A DNA stretch of 64,000 bases from Antedon mediterranea (GCF_964355755.1 NC_092674.1:14329001-14393000), one strand, 5' to 3'. Shown: positions 11,288-22,936, counted from the stretch's first letter. Numbers and translations are program-made. Notes: a model not told the origin generated them from the sequence alone.

Positions 11288-12883
11288 AGGGGGATTCTGG
11301 GTTTAAAATTGCTTTTAAATATCGTTTATTTATTAAATAAAAAATATTATAAAAACATAGACATGTCAGAATGAAGAAATAATAACGAGAAATAAAAAAA
11401 ATAAAATTTCATATACATTTTAGGGTAAATTCATGGAAAGTCTGTTTTTCAGCAGCTTAGGAAAGCTCATTAATATTCATGAGATATTCACAAAACACGT
11501 CATCAGTGGATTCCAAACGCGCGACGTCATGTACGTTGTGTTTTTCAATCTCCCCTGTCAAACGACGACCACCCGATCATTGTGAAATACATTATTTGTA
11601 GGTTTTCTAAGCTAGGCCTAAAGTGTAATAATAACAGTAGTAGCATATATTTATTTGACATTTAATAAAATACAAAATTTAGTACAGATTACGGAGTCAT
11701 AAATTATATACTATTTTTATACCTCGAATAGTACAGATCGTACTATCGGCTTCACCATGGAGTAAAGAATATTCTTTACTCCATGGCTTCACGTACTAGG
11801 CTAGGCCTAGCCTAAATCATTTTTTTTTCATGGGTGAGAGCCATTCTGACTAGAGATTAAAACGCTAAAACATTGGGGCCCATCATGGGCCTAGCTAGCC
11901 TACTACTAAACGATTGGCCCACTACTAAACGATTGGCCCATAAATAACAAAACTCAGTGGATTCCAAAACCATCCTATCAACCAAACTCCTAAACAATCT
12001 AAACCTAAAACATTCTACAAAATCGGCTGTAAATATCGCCGTCCGCACGTATGATGTCCCGATCGTCTAAGTAGGCCTAAAATAGGCCTAGTTTAGCCTA
12101 CTCTCCAAAAAAGCGGATACTACTGCATCAAGCAAGTAGACCAGTAGTAGGAAGGAGACCTAGCCGATCCGGCCCAGTTAAAAATTGAGCTAGCTAGTGT
12201 AGTAGACCCTATGCGAATTGATACTACCAGGCCTTTTACTAGGCTACACTTCTTAAAATTAGCAATACTTATGTTTACAAATATTCCAACTCTCTCATTC
12301 GAGCTATATTATCTATACCATTCCGGTAGGTCGAGTCGACCTTCAATCAAATACTGTACATCGTTCATATTGTAATTATAGACGGGGTATACTCGACCCG
12401 ACCAGTTTGGTATTGTATACTGTATCTGCTTATCATTTGACGATGCCAGGCATGGGTAGATAGAGCACGTGTATCGTCGTCTCGCTCTCAGCATGCAGGA
12501 ATGTATACGTTACGCTTCATTGATTTTGAAGGCTTTCCCTAAGTCAGTGCGAAAATCGGCAAACGTAAAGTGCAAACATATCTAATTTTTCACTGTTTTT
12601 ATAAATGGGAAGACCGACTAAAATTACATCAGATAAGTATAATTTTACAAAAGTAATTGATATGGTTAATGATAACGAGTCGTCGGAAGATTGACCATTT
12701 CACGAATTTCCTATTCTGTAACACAGTGTCATATCGCCGTAGCTGCACTTGTAATCTGGCCTCATTTCACAGCCTTCGTTCTGCTTCACTGGGCGCTTAT
12801 ATAAATTGAAACTTTTACCGTTCAAGAGACAAACAAATATATTTTACATTTTTTACTATTCATTTTAAACCCGGAACCCCCCT
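11288..12883. mobile_element. TTAA-flanked DNA transposon E1 (non-autonomous)
   Basis: The element is bordered by TTAA at 11,284-11,287 and 12,884-12,887. It starts aggggg(a)ttctgggttt and ends with the inverse (aaacccggaacccccct), giving about 24-bp imperfect terminal inverted repeats. Flanking sequence on both sides matches the duplicated segment near 9030-9120, which supports insertion. TTAA targets are typical of piggyBac and Kolobok superfamilies; no transposase is visible in the 1.6 kb, so the superfamily stays open. The interior is very rich in aggcct and gctagc words and holds a perfect 32-bp palindrome. Confidence 0.7.
11755..11786. repeat. Perfect 32-bp palindrome inside E1
   Basis: The sequence ccatggagtaaagaat is followed directly by its exact reverse complement. 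The same six bases (ggcttc/cttcac) flank it. A comparable hairpin with catggaggtataaaa arms lies in the second TTAA transposon at about 61,211. Confidence 0.9.
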
Positions 12884-12950
12884 TTAAAGGGTAACACCGC
12901 GGCTTTAAAATGTATATTACTTATTATACAAATATTGCTTACTTAGAGGT

Positions 12951-13085
12951 GAAATATAAGATTTGACAAGGGAATGATATTATGTTCGAGGGAATATATA
13001 ATATTTCCCGAAGCGTAGCTGAGGGAAATATATAATTCCTTGAGAACATAATATCATCCCGAGAGGGTGTTAAATCTTATATTTT
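12951..13085. repeat. Fold-back element (~135 bp)
   Basis: The arms gaaatataagatttgaca and gttaaatcttatatttt pair, and inside them gggaatgatattatgttc pairs with gaacataatatcatccc and aatatataatatttccc with gggaaatatata. The loop is about gaagcgtagctga. It is a strong imperfect hairpin without coding capacity, probably a MITE. Confidence 0.75.
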
Positions 13086-13195
13086 ACCGATATAAAAGGC
13101 GATATCTGTTATGTATTACATAGCTAACAACAAGTAGAATATCTGCACGGTCGAGTAGCTAGACTAGGCCTCATTTTTGTATTGTATGTAAATGT
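13086..13195. other. Short spacer, nothing seen
   Basis: Unassigned sequence between the fold-back element and the second F1 copy. Confidence 0.4.
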
Positions 13196-13505
13196 AAAAT
13201 TATTCAACAAGTATAATTGTGTTTGTTTATAATACAATATTGTGTGTATACATGTACGTGGCGGGGCGTTTATTAGAGGGTGGAGGCTTGATATTTCAAA
13301 GATGTTTTTTTGGGGAGGGGGCGTTTATTCAAATAAATGCGGTAGGCTTAATTGGTATAATCAATACATTATTTAGTTCAAATCAAACACCAAATAATGA
13401 AAATCATCAGTGAACTGTTTCGGCATAAGGAAAACGTTCTAAACGGCTTGCAACATTGGTTAAAGCACTCCGTGTCTCAATGGCGATACAGTACATGCAG
13501 AGTAT
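13196..13505 (-). repeat. F1 copy 2 (partial)
   Basis: Nearly identical to 4390-4683, including ggggcgtttattagagggtg and caaacaccaaataatgaaaa. Together with the following LINE it forms a segmental duplicate of 4390-5520. Confidence 0.8.
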
Positions 13506-14735
13506 CAGAACGTACCAGTTCCAGAAACGGATGAAATACGAATTTAATTAAGTATTAAAGCAAACATAACAACGGACGATGATTAATTGATAGTTGTTCC
13601 ACTACACAAATACAAGGACCGGGAAAATCCAGCAAACTATCGCCCAATTACTCTATTATCCATTTTTTGTTAAAATATTTGAAAGAGATTGGGTAGAATA
13701 AGAGAAAGGGTAGAAATGAAACAAATTATATCAGAGGAACAGGCGGGCTTTAGGAATAAGTATAGTACGATTGATAATGCTTTTATACTTCAAACTATAA
13801 TCAATAAAGCATTACAAAAAAAGAGGAAAACGCTATAGTGTGTTTGTAGATTTTAAACAGGCTTTTGATCGTGTGGATAGATCAATTTTAATAAATTAAA
13901 TAAGTTAAACCTTCTTGTAAACTTAATTGAACTCTTGATATCTATGTACACGAACACTGAAATAAAAATGAAAACGCTGCATGGTTTAACAGATGCAATA
14001 GAATGTAGTATAGGATTAAAGCAAGGATGTCTCCTCTCTCCACTTCTTTTCACTCTTTTTATATGATTTTAAAGACATTTTAAAGACGAAAAATAACCAC
14101 TACTGTTTAATAGATAACAATGTAATTTCACACTTATTATTTGCAGATGATCTAGTTTTGTTTTTCTATTCTAAAGTTGGTCAACAAAAGCAAATAAATT
14201 GTCTTGTAAAATATTGCAATGTAAATAAGTTAGAAATAAATAAGTTAAAAACTAAAGCGTATGGTGTTCCGAAATGGTGGGGATGAAAAATGGTACATAA
14301 ATGATGTCAATATAGAAATAGTAAAATAATATAAATATTTAGGTTTTTATTTTAATAATAAGGGGATTGAAACACGATGAAAATTAAACAGGCGGAAAAT
14401 CACGCTTTACATTATCGTGACATGATCTGCAACATTTAAAAATTAACCGAGAGTCTAGAATATGCATGTTTTGTGATCAATTAAGTTTAGAAGATGAAAA
14501 ACATTTTCTTTTTTACTGTCTTTTTTATAAAAACATTAGAAAAAAATATATGTCTGATTTAAATGTATAGGCTACATTAAAAAAAATATACATATAAACA
14601 ATGAAACCCAAAAAAATTAAGTCTTTGCAACCTATTTATGTAAAGCTTATGAAAAGAGAAAAACCTGTAATTCCAAAAATAATATAGATTTTATTATGTG
14701 AAATGGGCCGGAGGCCACTGTTTATTGAAATAAAA
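13506..14735 (+). pseudogene. LINE reverse transcriptase relic, copy 2
   Basis: The same dead LINE as at 4684-5520, but with its 3' part kept. Motif blocks are NPANYRPITLL, VFVDFKQAFDRVDRSIL near 13,845, IGLKQGCLLSPLLFTLFI near 14,010 and ADDLVLFFYSKVGQQK near 14,145. Beyond the point where copy 1 is cut, a C-terminal block reads RICMFCDQLSLEDEKHF near 14,455, a Cys/His cluster common at the end of L1/Tx1-type and related invertebrate LINEs. The element ends near 14,735 after a short UTR and an A/G-rich tail. Frameshifts shared with copy 1 show that the duplication postdates inactivation. Confidence 0.75.
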
Positions 14736-14749
14736 AGAAAGAATGAAAG

Positions 14750-15995
14750 TTGGTCTATACATCAGCGTAGTACAGAAACGGCGTTGTTAAAAGTCAAAGC
14801 ATATATTCTCCACAACTTTGCCACAGGTCGCGTGGTTATAAGCAATAATTGATACGTGTCATCCGTGTTCGACACAGTGGACCATACAATTTTAATTAAT
14901 ATATTATCTAATGAGTTTGAGTATCCAATTTGGTGCTATAAATTGGATTGAATCATATTTAGACCACCGATGTTACAAGGTCAAATTGTTGGGTTGTGAA
15001 TCTGTAAACAAAAATTAAAGTCGGTGTCCCACAGGGGTCAACAATTAGCCCGGCATTTTTTACAGCGTATACTAGACCTATTGCCGATATTATAAAGTTT
15101 CATAATGTTGGGTATCATCTATATGCTGATGATGCCCAACTTTATTCAAACTTTGATCCTAAAATAGCCGGTGACTTAGAAGTGTCTATTTTTTAGATTA
15201 ATAATCTGTATCAAAAAACTTAAAATATGGATGTGTAAAACAAACTTACGTACGCTTAATCAGCAAAAGACAGAACTTTTAGTTTTGGTTCCACAAAAGG
15301 TTAATATTAATGATACTTAATATTGGTGGTGACATTCGGAAACCATCAGATACCGTTACGAATCTTTGATACAGACCTTAGCATGACAACTCATATTAAT
15401 ATGATTTGTCGCACTGTTAACTGGTATCAAAGAGGTCTACGTAGAATAAGAAATTCTTAGATAATTATACATGCGCTGAGGCGACTATGTCCCTTGTTCT
15501 CTCTAGATTGGACTATTACAATTCGCCGTTTGTTGGTATATCTATTAAAGACACAGACAGCGATTGCAAAGACTACAAAACCGAGTATTTTAGGTGCCTT
15601 TGAATGTAAGAGCAGAACCTCTTCTCAACGAGCTTCATTGGCTTTTCATTCATTGTAGAATCCAAAGTAAGGTACTTTTGCATGTTTATAATTGTCTCGC
15701 AAACCTAGCACCAGATTACCTTCAAGATTTTTCAAGTATGAACCTGTGTTCTTGAATGCTCTTCCAGCACAAATTAGAATGGCTGAATCGATTGTTTTGT
15801 TTAAACGCCTTTCTTAAAACGTATTTATTTCCCAAGTAGTTTTTATATCTGAGACTTCTATATTTTTATATATTTATATTTTCCAATATGTCATTTTTCA
15901 TTGAGATCTCTATTTTTATATCTTAAAATTGTAACAAAATATGTTAAACGCTATGATCAACTATATCGCTATAAAAGCAATTATTATTAATTATT
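14750..15995 (+). pseudogene. L2-like LINE relic, RT to 3' tail
   Basis: A heavily decayed plus-strand element. Visible blocks are VFDTVDHTILINILSNEF near 14,867 (motif A), VGVPQGSTISPAFFTAYT near 15,020 (motif B) and YHLYADDAQLYSNFDP near 15,112 (the YADDxQLY box is typical of L2/CR1). The C-terminus reads FLNALPAQIRMAESIVLFK near 15,750. The 3' end has tatcgctataaaagcaatta followed by att repeats, resembling the gctatataaat + (att)n tail known from L2 and its partner SINEs. It abuts the Helitron terminus at 16,000. Many stops and frameshifts make it clearly non-functional. Confidence 0.75.
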
Positions 15996-16536
15996 ATCAC
16001 TAGATAGTACGCGAGCGAAGCGAGCGTACCTTCTAGGTCGTGTTCACAGATGGTTCTCAAATACACAGTAATTCCAGCGTAAAAAAACTGGCGATTTTAA
16101 ATGTACTTACCGAAGGACTATAAATACATTGTCGTTTTCCGAAACGAATAAATAGACACGATGATTAATGTAGTCAACTAAAATTAACACCCATGGAATT
16201 AGGCCTACTTCCGAAGGAGAAACTTGTCTTAAAAATGACTCCAAGTTTTTTATTTTAACTCATTTAAACAAACCCAATTTGTGTTTTGTATATACATTAG
16301 AGTTGAGGGATGGGGAAGAGAATGGGAAGATCAATTTTTAAACAAATTCTTTATCCACTCAGTAACGAAATATAGTTTTAAATGTTTTATAGGCCTATCA
16401 ATAATATACCACTAAACAAAGTAAAACATTTACGATTTAATACTTTTTTAAAACTGTCCCTTTTATAGTCGATTGAAATAGTAAAGTACATGTAACGATA
16501 CACCACTACGACGTTTATATTTTTATAATTATAATT

Positions 16537-16905
16537 ATACGGCTTTACCACGTTGAAACACCGGTTCTCGTCAGATCACCGAAGTTAAGCAACGTTGGGC
16601 TTGGATGGGAGACCATCTGGGAATAGCGGGTGCTGTATACAGAGCTGGGGTCCCGTTAGGCATTTGAAATCAGCACTGCTGACTCTTATGGCAGCCCCTG
16701 CATCTAGTATCTGCCTCAGACCTCTGGTCAAGGTGGGCACTGGACGAGAGAAGCCCTTGATCAATGTCAGGACCAATCAAGGTGCTTTAAACTCTCCTGG
16801 CTTTGTTTGTATCAAACCTGTTAGTGGCGGTAATTATCGCTGTTGGTTTCGATTGAATAAAATAAAATAAAATAAAATAAAATAAAATAAAATAAAATTA
16901 TTAAT
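16537..16905 (+). mobile_element. 5S rRNA-derived SINE (SINE3 type)
   Basis: The first 105 bp are a 5S rRNA derivative: accacgttgaaacaccggtt, gatcaccgaagttaagcaac (box A region), ttggatggg (intermediate element) and ctgggaatagcgggtgctgt (box C region). About 13 bp is deleted between the last two blocks. A roughly 210-bp unrelated body follows, and a (aaaat)n tail ends it. This is the architecture of Pol III SINEs with a 5S promoter. It sits inside Helitron H1. The unoccupied site is readable in H2 near 35,205-35,240 (taattattaattaatac in inverse), and A/T-rich bases either side look like a short target duplication. ORFs here are incidental. Confidence 0.8.
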
Positions 16906-17141
16906 TAATACAAACGTTGAGAAGCAACTCTCAGTAATACAGTTTTTATTTGTGTATTATGTGTTTATATATCCAGCAGTAGAGCCTACCCACAGTCACA
17001 GTAATAAATGTTCTTTGTATATGTGTTTATATATCTAACAGTAACCACATTCACAGTAAAAAAATCGATTCTAATGGAGACCAAAAATGGGTAATACGTA
17101 TTTACAATATTTCTAAAGTATTGCAATACTATGTCTCAGTT

Positions 17142-17386
17142 TTAAGTTTATTTTATTTTATTTTATTTTATTTTATTCAAACTCATTCCACAGCGGGAAA
17201 CCCGCCCCTTACAGAATGGAATAAACTATACCATATAAAAATATATATAAATCTTAAAATCTACAATACAAAATTATACAATTTTACTAATTTTATTACA
17301 AAAACAATTATAACTGTCAAAAAAGAGATCAATAGAATTATCTTTAAGAACACAATTATTAAAAAGAAGACAAATACGTGAAATAA
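17142..17386 (-). mobile_element. LINE 3' UTR fragment nested in Helitron H1
   Basis: Read on the minus strand it ends gcgggtttcccgctgtgg, then aatgagtttgaataaaa, then a long (ataaa)n tail that appears as ttttattttatt at 17,150-17,177. It carries no coding part. H2 lacks it. Its last 40 bp resemble the end of the 5S-derived SINE (cgctgttggtttcgattg + aataaaa). Confidence 0.65.
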
Positions 17387-17590
17387 GGGTCCATACATTT
17401 ACCTACAAATTGGGAGTCTGAGAGATTGGAATGTTCTATTCATCGCAAATCAATACATGTGTATAAACGTATATTAAATCTAACAAAATAGTATTTTTTA
17501 AAGAAAATCGGCCTGTCTTCAACATTATGAGACTGTACTCGAGCTGTTCAACCGGTTTTCAGCTATTAAAGCTCAGGTACAGGCATGAAT

Positions 17591-17829
17591 TTTAAATATA
17601 ATATCTGGTTATGTACATAAATGAAATATTTGTAACAGAAATCAAGACAAAAATACATGAATTTCCCTTAATATGGTCGAATACAAAATATGGCAAAATT
17701 CTGCCATAAAAACCACGAAGACTTTTTTTCAGTAGTTAGGTCTTGATAGATTCGTAACGGACGCATATTCAAATGAACCAAATTCACTAGAATTTAGTAA
17801 TGAAGCAAGTTTTAGTTTCGTCCTAAAAA
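17591..17829. other. Spacer, nothing recognised
   Basis: No ORF or repeat relation was found in this stretch. Confidence 0.4.
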
Positions 17830-18545
17830 AATCATATCATCGCATCCCATCCTATTACTATTGAAACCGAATTGAAACATTTTAACAAGCTTTTTATGAT
17901 GGTCACACACATCGTCAGATCTATGTATAGTAATGAGAAATATACAAACAATGATGTTGTTGTGATGTCGGGGTGGGTGTTTGGGAAGGTATTTGTTGGT
18001 AACATTAATTTCATAATAAAATAAATTCCCCTATATGAACAAGTACAACACTGTATTTCGTATTATCAAGAAGTGATAACAGTAAACAATTGTATGAAAA
18101 TAATTGTTAAATAGATATAACAGTTAATCAATTATTCAACATAATATAATTATATTTGTGTTATAATACAGAATTGTGTGTATAAATATATGTGGGTGGC
18201 GTGGCGTTTATTAGAGGGTGGAGGTTGAATATACCAAAGATGTTTTATGGGGGAGAGGGCGTTCGTATCTCGGGTCTCAACGGCGATAAATGCAGATAGC
18301 GCGCAACCTGTTCAAATCTAACATCAACTCAACAACTCGGCTACCATTCGGCTATATCGAGATTTTACCTGATTTGAAATACATCTATGATTATAGCTAT
18401 AATCAGTTCTCCCGATGTAGGCATAGACCCCGTTTATGATATTTAAAATTGTATATACTGATTTTAAAATTTACCCGCAATATAATTCGATGATGTTTTA
18501 ATATAATTGATTTGTTGATCGTTTTTTTGCACAAACAAAAATGTG
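17830..18545 (-). repeat. F1 copy 3
   Basis: Aligns with 4040-4500 (tattactattgaaaccgaat, aacaagctttttatgatggt) and then with 28,850-28,990 (aacaactcggctaccattcg, gatgatgttttaatat). It therefore joins the halves seen separately elsewhere. Confidence 0.7.
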
Positions 18546-19020
18546 ATGTACCCATATATGGACATGATGATGTCATATAATTACCATATTTGGGCACACT
18601 AATGTTGGAATGTTACGCGTGGCCGTAAAAAAAGCAAAACAAACATTGGAGGGGAACAAAAACTCGGAAGTCGCAAAATAGTATTAGTGAAACGCGTAAT
18701 AACATTGCAGTAATATTTATTAATTCATAAAGTTTATGAAATAATCAAATTAAAATAATTATTACAAAGTGCGACAGACAGTTATTACAAAGTGCGACAG
18801 CTCGATTACTACAAGTGCGACACAGTACAAACGGGGTTTACAGATAGTAATTATATGCGATGTGTCTTTTTTTAAGACAGTACTTATCAGGAATGGACCC
18901 TATTTGTGTCCTTTCTTGCGTTTCGGGATCATTAATTTGAAAATAATATTACGTTCTGTGGTGAGATCTTACTTGGAGATTCAGGGCTTTAAATGACCGC
19001 GACTTAAAAACTGTCTTTGA
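18546..19020. other. Module 3 edge with a short tandem repeat
   Basis: At about 18,757-18,822 the motif ttattacaaagtgcgacag occurs three times in slightly varied form. In modules 2 and 4 the related ttattacaaagtgtgaca occurs once. No gene was seen. Confidence 0.6.
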
Positions 19021-19261
19021 TTTGTCTTACTTCCCAATTTCAAGATTAACATTGATGAGGCAGCGTTGTTCCGAATTACGTGAGGGGTACCGTACAGTTC
19101 TCGACAATACAGTCATCCTCACTACAAAGAGGCCTAAGTTGGTTCATTTAGGTATGTTATTACTGATACGCCCTTTAAAAATTGTAAAATTAGCACTTTG
19201 TTTTAATCACACTGAATTATATACTGTAGTACATATTATTATTAATGTTTGTAGCACTTAC

Positions 19262-19360
19262 ATTCTGCTGAAGATCCAAATTAGCACCTGCCTTGAGCAA
19301 AATAGTGCAAACATCCGTTTGGCCCTTTAGTGCAGCCACATATAAAGGTGACGCTCCATT
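19262..19360 (-). CDS. Ankyrin-repeat exon 3 (33 codons)
   Basis: A minus-strand 99-nt exon with an ag acceptor (complement 19,361-19,362) and a gtaagt donor (complement 19,256-19,261). The repeat begins NGASPLYVAALKGQTDVC and ends AGANLDLQQN. It is the most divergent member: the GHT of the second helix is GQT, and TPLH is SPLY. It is still open and in phase 0. The surrounding module is short, because homology to modules 1 and 4 ends about 130 bp upstream of the exon. Divergence with an intact frame is compatible with either a functional exon or a young decay; this cannot be separated here. Confidence 0.65.
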
Positions 19361-19790
19361 CTGAAATATTACAAACATTATGTTATAGTATTTTTTACTC
19401 TAAACAAAGTATTATAATATTGTCCTGCAATCAATACGATGTAATCAATTAAAAATAACGTTATAGATTTAAATAATGCTAATAATAGAGGGCTAAAATC
19501 ACGCATTATGGCTATGCACGATATTTTTTGGCGTTCCAGATAATTTTATTTTATTGTTTACGTGTTTTAATATTATTTATGATTTTCAGACAAATTTTAA
19601 AAGCTTATTATGCATGAAAATAGTATAGTTTTCTCATCTTCTAAATCAAATGTCAACTGTATACGTGAAGCATAATTTCATTGGATTGTTATTGTATTGT
19701 ATTATATTGTTAAAACAATACATTTCAGTTCCAACTTATCCTTACATACATAAACTTGGTTCTTAATTGATATGACAATCCTTATTGCAG
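19361..19790. other. Intron-like DNA
   Basis: The first 130 bp match the upstream flanks of the other ankyrin exons. The remainder shows no gene. Confidence 0.4.
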
Positions 19791-19918
19791 CTTAAAAGAA
19801 GCTATACTGGTATTGAGCGCAGTAACATCTGACAAACGGCGGGCTTTGATAACTGCTGTAAAATCAACAGGGGCTAAATTTGAACCAGAACACTGGCTTA
19901 ACCCGATATTATATTAAT
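19791..19918 (+). CDS. Candidate terminal exon, plus strand, unknown protein
   Basis: After a pyrimidine-containing acceptor (ccttattgcag) a frame reads LKEAILVLSAVTSDKRRALI, continues TAVKSTGAKFEPEHWLNPI, and stops with TAA at about 19,918. Composition and codons look protein-like. I do not recognise the protein. A diverged copy of the same DNA exists at about 46,715-46,800 and 56,290-56,370, where the plus frame is broken. This lowers confidence that the strand or frame is functional. It lies opposite to the ankyrin exons. Confidence 0.3.
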
Positions 19919-20109
19919 CACGAAAGATGCCCTGGATTATTTATCATCATGTTTTAAATCAGATGTAATTAGAATTCTATAAACCTCAGCTTCATCCCTA
20001 TTTCTAGATAAATGCCATTCATACTCATTGAGAGTTGGCTGGTTTATTTAGCAGAAACCAGATATCCTTTAACTTGCATCAGCTTAAACTTATTATAGTT
20101 TGACCAAAA

Positions 20110-20565
20110 TTATGCAAAAATCCCTCCAACTCCCCTTGGGAGTTTTCTGCCGCTAGTTAGACCTCCTCCAAGGCAATTATTGTTATTGATTATACGAATT
20201 ACGTAATTAGTTAGCTTAGAAATGATCTATGCCTCAAAAGCTCGGACGAGTTAGAATTTGAGGGGAAAGGTCATAGGTCAAGGTCACAACTAACAAAAAA
20301 CTATTTTACTGCCTAGAGACCAAAGTTTTTATCCAATTCTCACTAAATTTAGCCACAATGATCAATGATTCATCATATAATTGTGGTTACATTTTGAAGA
20401 GTCAGGGTCAAAGATCAAGGTCCACAAAAAACAAAAACAAAAAGAAATTAAAAAAATAATTAAAAAAAAACGTCGGTGGGACTTGAACCTGCGACCTCAA
20501 CTGTGAGAGGCTGGATACATAATCAATACACCAAACTTTCATCTACAACTTTGCAGTGTGCAGTT
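20110..20565 (-). mobile_element. tRNA-derived SINE-like repeat
   Basis: On the minus strand a tRNA-like head at about 20,468-20,550 contains ggttcaagtcccacc, a good B box, preceded by a weaker A-box region (tttggtgtattgatta). Its body holds repeated gaccttgacc/gacctttgaccc-type motifs and ends near tccctccaactccccttggg at about 20,125. The short plus-strand ORF across it is an artefact of the antisense tRNA head. The 3' limit is approximate. Confidence 0.5.
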
Positions 20566-20804
20566 AGCCTATTTACACTTAGAACTAATAAAAAAAAATT
20601 AAAAAAATATATATATATATTTTTTCCAGAGACATTTTATGTAGGGGAATTTTACAGTAGGCGGAGGTTTGTACTCTCAGAGTACCCTCTAGTTGGAACT
20701 GTTATTTGTAATAGTACAGGCCTAATTTAAATGCAGAAGCTCACAGTAAGTTTACGTCGTTGTACCATTGTTTCCTGATAATTGGAATGTAATCAGTTTT
20801 TATT
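20566..20804. other. Spacer with (ta)n run
   Basis: A short TA run lies near 20,607-20,620 next to A/T-rich sequence. No gene was seen. Confidence 0.4.
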
Positions 20805-20856
20805 ATAGTGATTTCTGATTTGACAAATTAAATTTGTCAAAATCAGAAATCACTAT
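20805..20856. repeat. 52-bp near-perfect palindrome
   Basis: Arms atagtgatttctgat and atcagaaatcactat enclose gacaaattaaatttgtc, which is itself palindromic. Only unpaired t/a residues (tt/aaa) interrupt it. No partner copy was seen in the window. Confidence 0.85.
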
Positions 20857-21135
20857 GTATGACTGATGAGTTCAAGTTCAATCTGAAAACATCACTGATG
20901 ACACAAATTATAGCTAAACATTAATTATTATTGTATTGTCAACATAATCGAGTTGAAGGTATTGCTGTATATGCACGTAAATATCATAGTATAGCATACT
21001 GACAAAAAACGTTACATAAGGTAATTAGTCTATTTTCGTATACTAAGCGACTTACATTTTCTATACCTGAAATAATTATTTGAAGTATGTATATCCCAAT
21101 ATATTTGGTTGGTGTCATAATATGCGATTTTAAAC

Positions 21136-22936
21136 TCACATAAACATCCAATGAAATCCTCGTTATTGAAAAAAAAAATCTATTTATTAATATTAATTTA
21201 TTGTTTTCTCTTTTTACTTGGTTAGATAAAACATGTTACTAAGAAACGGCAAACATTCTAGTTTAAATTCTTTATGTTAAGTACCCACAGATTGCACTAT
21301 TTTCTGTAAGCTTAAATAGGTTCTCTTTTTGTTTATGTGTTGGGAATAGAAAATATTTCTCTTCAAACAGTTTCCAAAATATTGGTACACAACAATGAAA
21401 AAAAAATGTGTGTTACGTTCTCGGTTACGGTCACTAGAACCATTCTTGCGACTGAGTTGAACTTCGAAAATGCCAGTCAGGTGTAAAAACAAGTTAAAAA
21501 GAATAAATTAGCAATTGTCACTGCATACTCATCCTTCAAACTAGCCGCCATCAAGCAAACACTCAATGCACACTCATTCAGATAAACCAAAAAATGCACT
21601 TATTTTCGAATGATTTTTTTCCTACTTATTTTGTGTATTGTTTTATATTAATGTACATCGTTTTCTTTTTAATATTATGACTCCAATTATATATTGGAAA
21701 TAAGGATTTGATCGAGTCGAATTTAGATTTACAAGTAACAGAGAAGCATTTCTCTTGTCCGTTGTCAGATGGTTATTGAATCTTTGTTGATGATTTCTCT
21801 AATACTCATATGTAATTAACCGCTTTACGTCAATCTGTGTAGTAGGTACTAACAATATGTATATTACGTCATGAGGTAATTTCCCGATTGATCGTAATCA
21901 AAACGGTACTGGGTTTGGTCTACTAGCGTTCCTGCTCCCAACCAGTACATCCATTAGAAGCCTTAATGAAGTAAGCCTACCTGGTGGTGGCCATAGAACG
22001 GTCCCGAGATAACGACTATACTTCGGCTTTAGTCGATAGAAGATTGAATAAATTGTTAGAGATAGAGTATACGATGTTATGATTATGTGTAGATATGTGA
22101 TTTGTTCTTTTTATTCAAATGATGTTATGTATTTAATAAATTTGTTATATCAATTAATTTAATTATCGCATTGCATATTATGTGATGAATATTATTTAAT
22201 AGATTTTTGATATATTATTATTATTATATTAATAAAAAAGATATTTGTTAGTATAAATTAAAAAATAGTGATAAGGGGGGTGGGGGGTGGTGGTGTGATG
22301 GTTTGTGATGTCATTTTTTGCTAGGGCTCGGGGTTGTAGGCTATCGAATTGTAAAATTATACTACAAAAGTTTTACAGTATTTTAATTATCCTCAGCAAG
22401 GCGTTTGGAGAAATATAGATATAGATATACATATACATATAATATCACTAAATTATTATCTTAAATGAAAGTTGAATTGAATTTGAATTGCTTGTTTATT
22501 GTATTAACCATTGTCTGTAATGTTAGTATTAATTTCTTTAAAATGAATCTTATGAGCGTTAGTTTTACAGCAACAATAGTACTTTATTTAACATTTTATA
22601 ATAACAATAAATTACCCTAGATATGAATAAGTACAACACCGTGTTTGATATTATCAAGAAGTGATAGCAGTAAACAATTGTATGAATATGCTTGATAAAT
22701 AAATAGACATAGCATTCAATGAATTATTCAACAATTAGTATAATTGTGTTTGTTTTAGAATACAATATTGTGTGTATAAATGTATGTGGCGGAGCGTTTA
22801 TTAGAAGGTGGAGGTTGGATATTCCAAAGATGTTTTATTGGCGAGGGGCGTTTATTCAAATATTTGCGGTAGGCCTAATTGGTATAATCAATATATTATT
22901 TAGTTTAAATCAAACACCAAATAATGACAATCATTA
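21136..22936 (-). repeat. F1 copy 4, left part
   Basis: 21,136-21,560 matches 3218-3680 and 22,540-22,936 matches 3700-4590, with unrelated A/T-rich sequence (21,561-22,539) between. The copy is cut at 22,937 by a LINE and resumes at 28,753. Confidence 0.7.

Larger units (their letters stand above)
16000..17590 (-). mobile_element. Helitron copy H1, 3' end at 16,000
   Basis: On the minus strand the element ends in the hairpin ggtacgctcgcttcgctcgc + gtac, then tat and CTAG, followed by T, as Helitron 3' ends do. Its sequence aligns, inverted, with 34,140-35,684 (H2) over almost its full length outside the insertions. Shared landmarks are ccatctgtgggc-like ends, taggcctataaaac and ccggttttcagctattaa. 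Helitrons move by rolling-circle replication with a Rep/helicase; neither is encoded here, so the element is non-autonomous. Its 5' end is lost, since homology to H2 stops at about 17,590. Two nested insertions (16,537-16,905 and 17,142-17,386) are absent from H2. Confidence 0.75.

Noticed and set aside
16537-16640. Functional 5S rRNA gene
   Set aside because: Internal deletion of about 13 bp, mutations, no tandem rDNA context, and a SINE body with an A-rich tail follows.
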